DNA of 64,000 bases from Acanthochromis polyacanthus. Taxonomy: Eukaryota > Chordata > Actinopteri > Pomacentridae. The notes beneath the pieces are model-generated. The model made no database searches. It worked only from the letters and a program-made list of their open reading frames with translations, and was not told where the DNA came from. The position numbers were made by a program, and so were the translations under genes. Shown one piece after another: positions 13,351-24,322 of this stretch; position 1 is the stretch's first letter; each line of letters opens with the position of its first letter. The DNA lies in the NCBI RefSeq assembly GCF_021347895.1, contig NC_067125.1, positions 23,911,621 through 23,975,620 on the forward strand, written 5' to 3'.

Positions 13351-13570
13351 ATAAACGCAGCAGGAGAACAATAGTGGCTCGTGGCTTCGCCACGAGCCAC
13401 TCTCCTCCCATTGCTTTGCAATGGAGAGGAGAGTGGCTCGTGTCGAAGCCCGAGCCCCTAATAAACGCAGCAGGAGAACAATAGTGGCTCGTGGCTTCGC
13501 CACGAGCCACTCTCCTCCCATTGCTTTGCAATGGAGAGGAGAGTGGCTCGTGTCGAAGCCCGAGCCCCTA
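13351..13570. repeat. Tandem duplicate of GC-rich hairpin module (unit 7)
   Basis: Two copies of a 110-bp segment starting at 'ataaacgcagcagg' (13,351 and 13,461). Each contains an inverted repeat with 12-bp arms (agtggctcgtgg / ccacgagccact) around a CTTCG loop, and a second near-palindrome around 'attgctttgcaat'. Confidence 0.9.
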
Positions 13571-14462
13571 ACTAGACAATTCCCGCTGGTGCGGAAATCG
13601 TGGGAGGGGCTCGGGATGGGTGCATGTCCGGAGAGGCATATTTCGGCATTTTCCGGTCCGTCACAGGTTTTTATTTTGAAAGTGTGCTGTGCTTTTATTT
13701 TGAAAGGCAGAGACAGTAAGAGCTCACCTGGTCAAAACTTTTGATTGGAGTTACTCAAAAGGCGATGTGAAGCTGAGAGTTTAAACTGGCATTTCCAGTC
13801 TGTCGCAGGCTTTTATTTTGAAATTGTGCTGTGTTTTTATTTTGAAAGGCAGAGACAAGAAGATCTCACCTGGTCAAAATTTCAATTGGAGTTACTCTCA
13901 AGGCTGTGTGAAGCTGAGAGGTTTAACTGGTGTTTCCAGTCTGTCGCAGGCTTTTATTTTGAAATTGTGCTGTGCTTTTATTTTGAAAGGCAGAGACAAG
14001 AAGATCTCACCTGGTCAAAATTTGGATTGGAGTTACTCTATAGGCTGTGTGAAGCTGAGAGGTTTAACTGGCATTTTTTGGTCTGTTGCAGGCTTTTATT
14101 TTGAAATTGTGCTGTGCTTTTATTTTGAAAGGCAGAGACAGGAAGATCAGACCTGATTAAACTTTGGATTGGAGTAAAGGCTGTTTTAAGCTGAGAGGTT
14201 TAACTGGTGTTTTCAGTACCATCGCAGGCTTTTATTTAGAAATTGTGCTGTGCTTTTATTTTGAAAGGCAGAGACAGGAAGATCTCACCTGGTCAAAATT
14301 TGGATTGGAGTTACTATAAAGGCTGTGTGAAGCTGAGAGGTTTAACTGGCATTTCCAGTGTGTCGCAGGCTTTTATTTTGAAATTGTGCTCTGCTTTTAT
14401 TTTGAAAGGCAAAGACAGGTAGATTTCACCCTGTCAAAATTTGGATTGGAGTTACCCCAAAC

Positions 14463-14642
14463 CAGGGGTGTCAAACTCAGTTCCTGGAGGTCCACTATCC
14501 TCTGTGTTTTAGATGTTTACCTCTTCCACCACACCTGATTCAAATGATCAGCTTATCATGAAGCTCTGCAGAAGCATTATAACAAGCCTGATCATTTGAA
14601 TCAGGTGATTTGGAACAGGGAAACATCTAAAACATAGAGGAT
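14463..14642. mobile_element. hAT-type MITE, foldback variant
   Basis: The left half is normal. The right end does not reach GTTTGACACCCCTG. After 'tcaggtgatttggaac' it continues as the inverted complement of its own left half (aacatctaaaacatagagga) and then joins the minisatellite at 'ttggagttact'. The junction shares GGAT with both partners. Confidence 0.8.
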
Positions 14643-14940
14643 TGGAGTTACTCTAAAGGCTGAGTGAAGCTGAGAGGTTTAACTGGCGTTTCCAGTCCGT
14701 CACAGGCTTTTATTTTAAAATTGTGCTGTGCTTTTATTTTGAAAGGCAGAGATGGGAAGATCTCACCTGGTCAAAATTTGGACTGGAGTTATTGTAAAGG
14801 CTGTGTGAAGCTGAGAGGTTTAACTGGCGTTTCCAGTCCGTCACAGGCTTTTATTTTAAAATTGTGCTGTGCTTTTATTTTGAAAGGGAAAGACAGGAAG
14901 ATCTCACCTGGTCAACATTTGGATTGGAGTTACTCTAAAG

Positions 14941-15110
14941 CAGGGGTGTCTCACTCAGTTCCTGGAGGTCCACTAGCCTCTATGTTCTAGATGTTTCCTT
15001 CTTACAACACACCTGATTCAAATGATTAGCCATCATTAAGCTCAGCAGAAGCCTGATAACGAGCCTGATCATTTGAATCAGGTGTGTTATAACTGAGTTT
15101 GACACCCCTG
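14941..15110. mobile_element. hAT-type MITE copy
   Basis: Full copy at the end of unit 7 with CTCTAAAG on both sides (14,933-14,940 and 15,111-15,118). Confidence 0.9.
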
Positions 15111-16709
15111 CTCTAAAGGCTGTGTGAAGCTGAGAGGTTGAACTGATTTTCAGGCTGAAATGCAGCTCCTGTGGAGGTATTGGGTGTGAAGGTGGGTGTG
15201 GCACACCAATGAGTCTGTGTGTGTGCGTGGGAGCATGCCTGCGCGTGTGTAAGGGCGGTTGCTATGGGCCCCATAGCAACGGTGCCTGCCACAGACAGCA
15301 AAAAAGTGCTTTTCAGAAGCAGCGCGCAACGTCTCGTTCTGGCGCTAACTGTGGGCTAACCGTGAATGCTAGCTGAAAACTAAAATGACCGTGAGCGAGA
15401 GGAAGGCTGTGGCTTTCCATAAATGTAATTATTTTTCAAATATTGTGAGAAATGACCGAGTTACAGCGATTTAAAAAACACTGTCCCTCCATGAGGCAGA
15501 TGATTCAGTTTACATTGGTTCTTATGGAGAGACCGGTGCGACTTTGGTGTAAACTGCTGCCTGCCATTTCACTTCAGAAAGAGCGAGATCTTCAAACTTG
15601 GATTCATTTGAATCTCAGGAAAATTGTTTACAATCTGACCAAATTTCATTGTCCTATCTCTTATGGTTTGGTCGTGAGGGCGATGCGATCGGGAAATTTT
15701 CAGGCGAATTTTTCACCTCTCCTCCACTCTACCAACTGACATGCCGCACTCTAACCAGAGCAGATTTTGAGAATTTTCACTTTTTTGAGGACTCACTGAT
15801 GAAAAACTGTAAATCTCAGCCTCACATAAAATACATTCCTGCGAAGACAAGAAAAATCACTGCGTTTTGATGGTTAAATGAAGTTTCTAGGTGACCGTAT
15901 GGCGAAGCAGTGGCGTTTGGAAAAAAGTTGATTTTTTGAGCCGATTTTTTTCACTCCCCATTCATTTCCTATGGGACTTTTGTCGCAGTTTTTTGCGAAT
16001 AATTCTGCGAAAAAATGACGAATTTCTTAGAAAAGTCATAGCCCGGGATTCCCGATGAAGCCGCACGTTTTGATATATAATTTGTTTTGATTTTCTCAAA
16101 GCCCTAGGACGAGTTAGCGACCGAAAAATGGCGGAAACGTGAAGAAAATATAATAACTAGACAATTCCCGCAAGCGGAAATCGTGGGAGGGGCTCGGGAT
16201 GTGTGCATGTCCGGAGCTGGGCAGGAGAGAGTTATTTTTTGGTCCGTCACAGGCTTTTATTTTCAAATTGTGCTGTGCTTTTATTTTGAAAGGCAGAGAC
16301 AAGAAGATCTCACCTGGTCAAAATTTGGATTCGAGTTACTCAAAAGGCTGTATGAAGCTGAGAGGTTTTACTGGCAAATTGTGCTGTAAAGTAATTTTGA
16401 AAGGCAGAGACAGGAAGATCTCACCTGGTCAAAATTTGGATTGGAGTTACTCTCAAGGCTGTGTGAAGCTGAGATGTTTAACTGGCGTTTCCAGTCTGTC
16501 GCAGGCTTTTATTTTGAAATTGTGCTGTGCTTTTATTTTCAAAGGCAGAGACATGAAGATCTCACCTGGTCAAAATTTGGATTGGAGATACTCTAAAGGC
16601 TGTGTGAAGCTGAGAGGTTGAACTGGCAAATTGTGCTGTGCTTTTAATTTGAAAGGCAGAGACAGGAAGATCTCACCTGGTCAAAATTTGGACTGGAGTT
16701 ACTGTAAAG

Positions 16710-16879
16710 CTGGGGTGTCAAACTCAGTTCCTGGAGGACCACTATCCTCTGTGTTCTAGATGTTTCCTTCTTACAACACACCTGATTCAAATGATTAGCT
16801 ATCATTAAGCTCAGCAGAAGCCTGATAACGAGCCTGATCATTTGTATCAGGTGTGTTGGAACTGAGTTTGACACCCCTG
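16710..16879. mobile_element. hAT-type MITE copy
   Basis: Left end mutated (CTGGGGTGTC), right end intact; inside the unit 8 minisatellite. Confidence 0.86.
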
Positions 16880-17564
16880 TTCTAAAGGCTGTGTGAAGCT
16901 GAGATGTTGAACTGGCATTTCCAGTCTGTCGCAGGCTTTTATTTAGAAATTGTGCTGTGCTTGTATTTTGAAAGGCAGAGACAGGAAGATAACATCTGGT
17001 CAAAATTTGGATTGGAGTTACTCAAAAGGCTGTGTGAAGCAGAGAGGTTTAACTGGTGTTTTCAGGCCCATCACAGGCTTTTATTTTGAAGTTTTGCTGT
17101 GCTTTTATTTTGAAAGGCTGAGACAGGAAGATCTCACCTGGTCAAAATTTGGATTGGAGTTACTGTCAAGGCTGTGTGAAGCTGAGAAGTCTAACAGGCA
17201 AATTGTGCTGTGCTTTTATTTTGAGAGGAAGAGACAAGAAGATTGGACCTGGTCAAAATTTAGATTGGAGTTACTCTAAAGGCTGTGTGAAGCTGAGAGG
17301 TTGAACTGGCGTTGCCAGCCTGTCGCAGGCTTTTATTTTGAAATTGTGCTGTGCTTTTATTTTGAAAGTCAATGACAGGAAGATCTCACCTGGTCAAAAT
17401 TTGGATTGGAGTTACTGTAAAGGCTGTGTGAAGCTGAGAGGTTAAACTGGCGTTTTCCGGTTCATCGCAGGCTTTTATTTTGACATTGTGCTGTGCTTTT
17501 ATTTTGAAAAGAAGAGACAGGAAGATCTCACCTGGTCAAACTTTGGATTGGAGTTACTCAAAAG

Positions 17565-17735
17565 CTGTGGTGTCAAACTCAGTTCCTGGAGGTCCACTAT
17601 CCTCTGTGTTCTAGATGTTTCCTTCTTACAACACACCTGATTCAAATAATCACCTCATCATTAATCCCAGCAGAAGCCTGATAACGAGCCTGATCATTTG
17701 AATCAGGTGTGTTGGAACTGAGTTTGACATCCCTG
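17565..17735. mobile_element. hAT-type MITE copy
   Basis: Second copy in unit 8; left end CTGTGGTGTC, right end GACATCCCTG. Confidence 0.85.
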
Positions 17736-19272
17736 CTCTAAAGGCTGTGTGAAGCTGAGAGGTTTAACTGATTTTCAGGCTGAAATGCAGTTCCTTTGAA
17801 GGTGGGTGTGGCACACCAATGATTCTGTGTGTGTGCGTGCGACCATGCCTGCGACCATGCCTGCGCGTGTGTAAGGGCGGTTGCTATGGGCCCCATAGCA
17901 ACGGTGCCTGCCACAGACAGCAGAAAAGTGCTTCTCAGCAGCTCTGGCCGAGGGTCCGAACTGCTGCTTATTCCTCAAAAACCGTAAATGCTCGCTGAAA
18001 ACTAAAATGACCGTGAGCGAGAGGAAGGCTGGGGCAAGCCATAAATGTAATTATTTTCCAAATATTGTGAGAAATGACCGAGTTACAGCGATTTAAAAAA
18101 CACTGTCCCTCCATGAGGCAGATGATCCAGTTTACATTGGTTCTAATGGAGAGAACGGTGCGACTTTGGTCTAAACTGCTGCCTGCCATTTCCCTTCAGA
18201 AAGAGCTAGGTCTTCAAACTTGGATTCATTTGAGTCCCAGGAAAATTGTTTACAATCTGACCAAATTTCATTGTCCTATCTCTTATGGTTTGGTCGTGAG
18301 GGCGATGCGATTGTGAAATTTTCAGGCGGATTTTTCTCCTCTCCTCAACTCTACCAACAGACATGCCACACTCTCACCAGAGCAGATTTTGAGAATTTTC
18401 ACTTTTTTGAGGACTCACTGATGAAAAACTGTGAATCTCAGCCTGACATAAACTACATTCCTGCTAAGACAAGAAAAATCACTGCGTTTTGATGGTTAAA
18501 TGAAGTTTCTAGGTGAATGTATGGCGAAGCAGTGGCGTTTGGAAAAAAGTGGATTTTTTGAGCCGATTTTTTTCGCTCCCCATTCATTTTCAATGGGACT
18601 TTTTTCGCAGTTTTTTGCGAATAATTCTGCGATAAAATGACGAATTTCTTAGAAAAGTCATAGCACACTATTCCCGATGAAGCCGCACGTTTTGATATAT
18701 AATTTATTTGGGTTTTCTCAAAGGCCTAGGACGAGTTAGCGACCGAAAATGTGAAGAAAAAATGATATTGGGGTAGTAATGGAAATACTAGACAATTCCC
18801 GCTGGTGCGGAAATCGTGGGAGGGGCTCGGGATGTGTGCATGTCCGGAGCAGCGCGGGATAGGCATATTTACTCTAAAGGCTGTGTGAAGGTGAGAGGTT
18901 TAACTGGCGTTTCCAGTCTGTCGCAGGCTTTTATTTTGAAATTGTGCTGTGCTTTAATTTTGAAAGGCAGAGACAAGAAGATCTCACCTGGTCAAAATTT
19001 CGTTTGGAGTTACTCTAAAGGCTGTGTGAAGCTGAGAGGTTTAACTGGCAAATTGTGCTGTAAAGTAATTTTGAAAGGCAGAGACAGGAAGATCTCACCT
19101 GGTCAAAATTTGGATTGGAGTTACTCAAAAGGCTGTGTGAAGCTGAGAGGTTCAATTGGCGTTTGTAGTCCGTCACAGGCTTTTATTTTGAAATCGTGCT
19201 GTGCTTTTATTGTGAAAGGCAGAGACAGGAAGATCTCACCTGGTGAAAATTTGGATTGGAGTTATTGTAAAG

Positions 19273-19451
19273 CAGGGGTGTCAAACTCAGTTCCTGGAGG
19301 ACCACTATACTCTATGTTTTAGATGTGTCCCTCTTCCAACACTCCTGATTAAAATGATCAGCTTATTATTAAGCTCAGCAGAAGCCTGATAACGAGCCTG
19401 ATCATTTGAATCAGGTGTGTTGGAAGAGGTAAACATGTAAAACATAGAGGA
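19273..19451. mobile_element. hAT-type MITE, foldback variant
   Basis: Same structure and same junction as the copy at 14,463: the right end is replaced by the inverted complement of the left half (gtaaacatgtaaaacatagagg), then 'attggagttact'. Confidence 0.8.
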
Positions 19452-19720
19452 TTGGAGTTACTCTAAAGGCTGTGTTAAGCTGAGAGGTTTAACTGGCAAA
19501 TTGTGCTGTGCTTTCATTTTGAAAGGCAGAGACAGGAAGATTTCACCTGGTCAAAATTTGGATTGGAGTTACTGAAAAGGCTGTGTGAAGCTGAGAGGTC
19601 TAACTGGCCTTTCCAGTCCTTCACAGGCTTTCATTTTGAAATTCTGCTGTGCTTTTATTTTGAAAGGCAGAGAAAGGAAGATTTCACCTGGTCAACATTT
19701 GGATTGGAGTTACTCTAAAG

Positions 19721-19891
19721 CAGGGGAGTCAAACTCAGTTCCTGGAGGTCCACTATCCTCTGTGTTCCAGATGATTCCGTCTTACAACACACCTGATTCA
19801 AATAATCAGCTCATCATCAAGCTCAGCAGAAGCCTGATAACGAGCCTGATCATTTGAATCAGGTGTGTTGGAACATAGTTTGACACCCCTG
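19721..19891. mobile_element. hAT-type MITE copy
   Basis: 171 bp with CTCTAAAG on both sides; one end mismatch (CAGGGGAGTC). Confidence 0.88.
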
Positions 19892-20936
19892 CTCTAAAGG
19901 CTGTGTGAAGCTGAGAGGTAGATCTGATTTACAGGCTGAAATGCAGCTCCTGTGGAGGTATTGGGTGTGAAGGTGGGTGTGGCCATCCAGTGAGTCTGTG
20001 TGTGTGCGTGAGACCATGCCTGCGTGTGTGTAAGGGCGGTTGCTATGGCCCCCATAGCAACGGTGCCTGCCACAGACAGCAGAAAAGTGCTTCTCAGCAG
20101 CAGAGCGCAACGTCCCGTTCTGGCGCTAATTGTGGTCTAACCGTTAATGCTAGCTGAAAACCGAAATGACCGTGAGCGAGAGGAAGGCTGTGGCTAACCA
20201 TAAATGTAATTATTTTCCAAATATTGTGAGAAATGACCGAGTTACAGCGATTTAAAAAACACTGTCCCTCCGTGAGGCAGATGATTCAGTTTACATTGGT
20301 TCCTATGGAGAGAACGGTGCGACTTTGGTCTAAACTGCTGCCTGCCATTTCCCTTCAGAAAGAGCTAGGTCTTCAAACTTGGATTCATTTGAATCCCAGG
20401 AAAATTGTCTACAATCTGACCAAATTTCATTCACCTAACATTTATCGTTTGGTCGTGAGGGCGATGCGATCGGGATATTTTCAGGCGGATTTTTCACCTC
20501 TCCTCCACTCTACCAACTGACATGCTGCACTCTAACCAGAGCAGATTTTGAGAATTTTCACTTTTTTGAGGACTCACTGATCAACAACTGTAAATCTCAG
20601 CCTGACATAAACTACATTCCTGCGGAGACAAGAAAAATCACTGCGTTTTGATGGTTAAATGAAGTTTCTAGGTGAACGTATGGCGAAGCAGTGGCGTTTG
20701 GAAAAAAGTGGATTTTTTGAGCCGAATTTTTTCACTCCCCATTCATTTTCTATGGGACTTTTTTCGCAGTTTTTTGCGAATAATTCTGCGAAAAAATGAC
20801 GAATGTCTTAGAAAAGTCATAGCCCGGGATTCCCGATGAAGCCGCACGTTTTGATATATAATTTGTTTTGGTTTTCTCAAAGCCCTAGGACGAGTTAGCG
20901 ACCGAAAAACGGCGGAAACGTTAATAATAATAAAAG

Positions 20937-21157
20937 ATAAACGCAGCAGGAGAACAATAGTGGCTCGTGGCTTCGCCACGAGCCACTCTCCTCCCATTGC
21001 TTTGCAATGGAGAGGAGAGTGGCTCGTGTCGAAGCCCGAGCCCCTAATAAACGCAGCAGGAGAACAATAGTGGCTCGTGGCTTCGCCACGAGCCACTCTC
21101 CTCCCATTGCTTTGCAATGGAGAGGAGAGTGGCTCGTGTCGAAGCCCGAGCCCCTAA
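20937..21157. repeat. Tandem duplicate of GC-rich hairpin module (unit 10)
   Basis: Same 110-bp tandem pair as in unit 7, beginning at 20,937 and 21,047, apparently without differences. Confidence 0.9.
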
Positions 21158-21199
21158 CTAGACAATTCCCGCTCGCGGAAATCGTGGGAGGGGCTCGGG
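21145..21199 (+). other. Nested hairpin with invariant inner stem
   Basis: Clearest example of a structure found in H-type units. The outer arms CCCGAGCCCC (21,145-21,154) and GGGGCTCGGG (21,190-21,199) pair perfectly over 10 bp. The inner arms CCGC (21,169-21,172) and GCGG (21,175-21,178) enclose the loop TC. The inner stem is kept in all 13 units while its loop varies (TC, TGGT, TGAT, AC, AA). The 5' outer arm is absent from units lacking the GC module. It could be a structured RNA or only a DNA palindrome. Confidence 0.6.
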
Positions 21200-21741
21200 A
21201 TGTGTGCATGTCCGGAGCTGGGCAGGAGAGGGGTAATTTTTTGGTCCGTCACAGGCTTTTATTTTGAAATTCTTCTGTGCTTTTATTTTGAAAGGAAGAG
21301 ACAGGAAGATCTCACCTGGTCAAAATTTGGATTGGAGTTACTGTAAAGGCTGTGTGAAGCAAAGAGGGTTAACTGGCAAATTGTGCTGTGCTTTTATTTT
21401 GAAAGGCACAGACAGGAAGATCTCACCCAGTCAAAATTGAGATTGGAGTTACTCAAAAGGTTGTGTGAAGCTGAGAGGGTTAACTGGCGTTTCCAGTCCG
21501 TCAAAGGCTTTTATTTTGAAATCATGCTGTGCTTTCATTTTGAAAGGCAAAGACAGGAAGATCTCACCTGGTCAAAATTTGGACTGGAGTTATTGTAAAG
21601 GCTGTGTGAAGCTGAGAGGTTTAACTGGTGTTTTCAGGCCAATCGCAGGCTTTTATTTTGAAATTTACTGTGCTTTTATTTTGAAAGGCAGAGACAGGAC
21701 GATCTCATCTGGTCAACATTTGCATTGGAGTTACTGTAAAG

Positions 21742-21912
21742 CAGGGGTCTCAAACTCAGTTCCTGGAGAACCACTATCCTCTGTGTTCCAGATGTTTCCT
21801 TCTTACAACACACCTGATTGAAGTGATTTGCTCATCATTAAGCTCAGCAGAAGCCTGATAACGAGCCTGATCATTTGAATCAGGTGTGTTGGAACTGAGT
21901 TTGACACCCCTG
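21742..21912. mobile_element. hAT-type MITE copy
   Basis: 171 bp; left flank CTGTAAAG, right flank CTCGAAAG. Confidence 0.88.
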
Positions 21913-22061
21913 CTCGAAAGGCTGTGTGAAGCTGAGAGGTTTAACTGGCGTTTCCAGTCCGTCACAGGCTTTTATTTTGAAATTGTGCTGTGCTTTTATT
22001 TTGAAAGGCAAAGACAGGAAGATCTCACCTGGTCAACATTTGGATTGGAGTTACTCTAAAG

Positions 22062-22232
22062 CAGGTGTGTCAAAGTTAGTTCCTGGAGGTCCACTATCCT
22101 CTATGTTCTAGATGTTTCCCTCTTCCAACACACCTGATTCAAATAATCACCTCATCATCAAGCTCAGCAGAAGCCTGATAACGAGCCTGATCATTTGAAT
22201 CAGGTGTGTTGGAACTGAGTTTGAAACCCCTG
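22062..22232. mobile_element. hAT-type MITE copy
   Basis: 171 bp; left end CAGGTGTGTC, right end GAAACCCCTG; second copy in unit 10. Confidence 0.86.
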
Positions 22233-22267
22233 CTGTAAAGGCTGTGTGAAGCTGAGAGGTAAAACTG

Positions 22268-24322
22268 ATTTTCAGGCTGAAATGCAGCTCCTGTGGAGGT
22301 ATTGGGTGTGAAGGTGGGTGTGGCACTCCAGTGAGTCTGTGTGTGTGCTTGGGAGCATGCCTGAGCGTGTGTAAGGGCGGTTGCTATGGGCCCCCATAGC
22401 AACGGTGCCTGCCACAGACAGCAGAAAAGTGCTTCTCAGCAGCAGCGCGCACGTCTCGTTCTGGCGCTAATTGTGGGCTAACCGTGAATGCTAGCTGAAA
22501 ACCGAAATGACCGTGAGCGAGAGGAAGGCTGTTGCTATCCATAAATATAATTATTTTCCAAATATTGTGAGAAATGACCGAGTTACAGCGATTTAAAAAC
22601 ACTGTCCCTCCATGAGCCAGATGATTCAGTTTACATTGGTTCTTATGGAGAGAACGGTGCGACTTTGGTCTAAACTGCTGCCCGCCATTTCCCTTCAGAA
22701 AGAGATAGGTCTTCAAACTTGGATTCATTTGAATCCCAGGAAAATTGTCTACAATCTGACCAAATTTCATTCTCCTATCTCTTATCGTTTGGTCGTGAGG
22801 GCGATGCGATCGTTAAATTTCAGGCGGATTTTTCACCTCTCCTCCACTCTACCAACTGACATGCCGCACTCTAACCAGAGCAGATTTTGAGAATTTTCAC
22901 TTTTTGAGGACTCACTGATCAAAAACTGTAAATCTCAGCCTGACATAAACTACATTCCTGCGGAGACAAGAAAAATCCCTGCGTTTTGATGGGTAAATGA
23001 AGTTTCTAGGTGAACGTATGGCGAAGCAGTGGCGTTTGGAAAAAAGTGGATTTTTTGAGCCGATTTTTTTCACTCCCCATTCATTTTCTATGGACTTTTT
23101 GCGCAGTTTTTTGCGAATAATTCTGCGAAAAATGACGAATTTCTTAGAAAAGTCATAGCCCGGGATTCCCGATGAAGCCGCACGTTTTGATATATAATTT
23201 GTTTTGGTTTTCTCAAAGCCCTAGGACGAGTTAGCGACCGAAAAACGGCGGAAACGTTAGGAATAATAATAATAATAGACGCTTTTTTCACAGGAGAACA
23301 ATAGTGGCTCGTGGCTTCGCCACGAGCCACTCTCCTCCCATTGCTTTGCAATGGAGAGGAGAGTGGCTCGTGTCGAAGCCCGAGCCCCTAACTAGACAAT
23401 TCCCGCTCGCGGAAATCGTGGGAGGGGCTCGGGATGTGTGCATGTCCGGAGCTGGGCAGGAGAGGGGTGTTTTTTGGTCCGTCACAGGCTTTTATTTTGA
23501 AATTGTGCTGTGCTTTTATTTTGAAAGGAAGAGACAGGAAGATCTCACCTGGTCAAAATTTGGATTGGAGTTACTCAAAAGGCTGTGTGAAGCTGAGAGG
23601 TTTAACTGGCGTTTTCAGTCCGTCGAAGGCTTTTATTTTGAAATTGTGCTGTGCTTTTATTTTGAACGGCAAAGACGGGAAGATCTCACCTGGTCAAAAT
23701 TTGGATTGGAGTTACTGTAAAGGCTGTGTGAAGCTGAGAGGTTTAACTGGCGTTTTCAGTCCGTCGAAGGCTTTTATTTTGAAATTGTACTGTGCTTTTA
23801 TTTTGAAAGGCAAAGACGGGAAGATCTCACCTGGTCAAAATTTGGATTGGAGTTACTGTAAAGGCTGTGTGAAGCTGAGAGGTTTAACTGGCAAATTGTG
23901 CTGTGCTTTTATTTTGAAAGGCAAAGACAGGAAGATATCACCTGGTCAAAATTTGGATTGGAGTTACTGTAAAGGCTGTGTGAAGCTGAGAGGTTTAACT
24001 GGCGTTTTCCACTCCGTCGCAGGCTTTTATTTTGAAATTGTGCTGTGCTTTTATTTTGAAAGGCAAAGACGGGAAGATCTCACCTGGTCAACATTTGGAT
24101 TGGAGTTACTACAAAGATGGGGTGTGAAACTGAGTTCCTGGAGGTCCACTATCCTCTATGTTCTAGATGTTTCCTTCTTACAACACACCTGATTCAAATG
24201 ATTAGCTCATCATTAAGCTCAGCAGAAGCCTGATAACGAGCCTGATCATTTGAATCAGGCGTGTTGGAACTGAGTTTGAAACCCCTGCTCTAAAGGCTGT
24301 GTGAAGCTGAGAGGTTGAACTG
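22268..24322 (+). repeat. Array unit 11 (H-type, single hairpin)
   Basis: One GC hairpin module (about 23,290-23,392); loop TC. Five subunits in the regular order 141, 141, 111 bp keep a 252-codon frame open (23434-24192), the cleanest view of the subunit periods. One MITE. Confidence 0.9.
24117..24287. mobile_element. hAT-type MITE copy
   Basis: Left end degenerate (ATGGGGTGTG), right end GAAACCCCTG; in unit 11. Confidence 0.84.

Larger units (their letters stand above)
12342..15145 (+). repeat. Array unit 7 (H-type, doubled hairpin)
   Basis: The GC hairpin module is present twice in tandem with a 110-bp period, as in unit 10. Loop TGGT. About eight subunits follow, with one standard MITE and one foldback-variant MITE. 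Confidence 0.9.
15146..17770 (+). repeat. Array unit 8 (T-type)
   Basis: Same 'gaaaatataataactagac' body end and 'cccgggattcccg' variant as unit 5; loop AA. About nine subunits and two MITE copies. The body frame opens at 15452 for 95 codons. Confidence 0.9.
17771..19926 (+). repeat. Array unit 9 (G-type)
   Basis: The body has a local rearrangement near 17,800-17,860 (the phrase 'gcgaccatgcct' is repeated and the 'ggtattgggtg' segment is missing). It carries the G-type insert of units 3 and 6; loop TGGT. About five subunits, one foldback-variant MITE and one standard MITE. Confidence 0.9.
19927..22267 (+). repeat. Array unit 10 (H-type, doubled hairpin)
   Basis: The double 110-bp hairpin module (20,937-21,157) looks identical to that of unit 7. 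Loop TC, variant 'cccgggattcccg'. About five subunits and two MITE copies. Body frame of 95 codons from 20233. Confidence 0.9.

Noticed and set aside
13380..13460. tRNA or tRNA-derived SINE head in the GC module
   Set aside because: 'gtgtcgaagccc' only loosely resembles a B box and no matching A box or cloverleaf could be drawn.
21145..21199. Twister ribozyme
   Set aside because: The outer stem followed by TAA and a 3' GTGGGAGG looked suggestive, but the inner loop of two to four bases cannot form the pseudoknots the fold needs.
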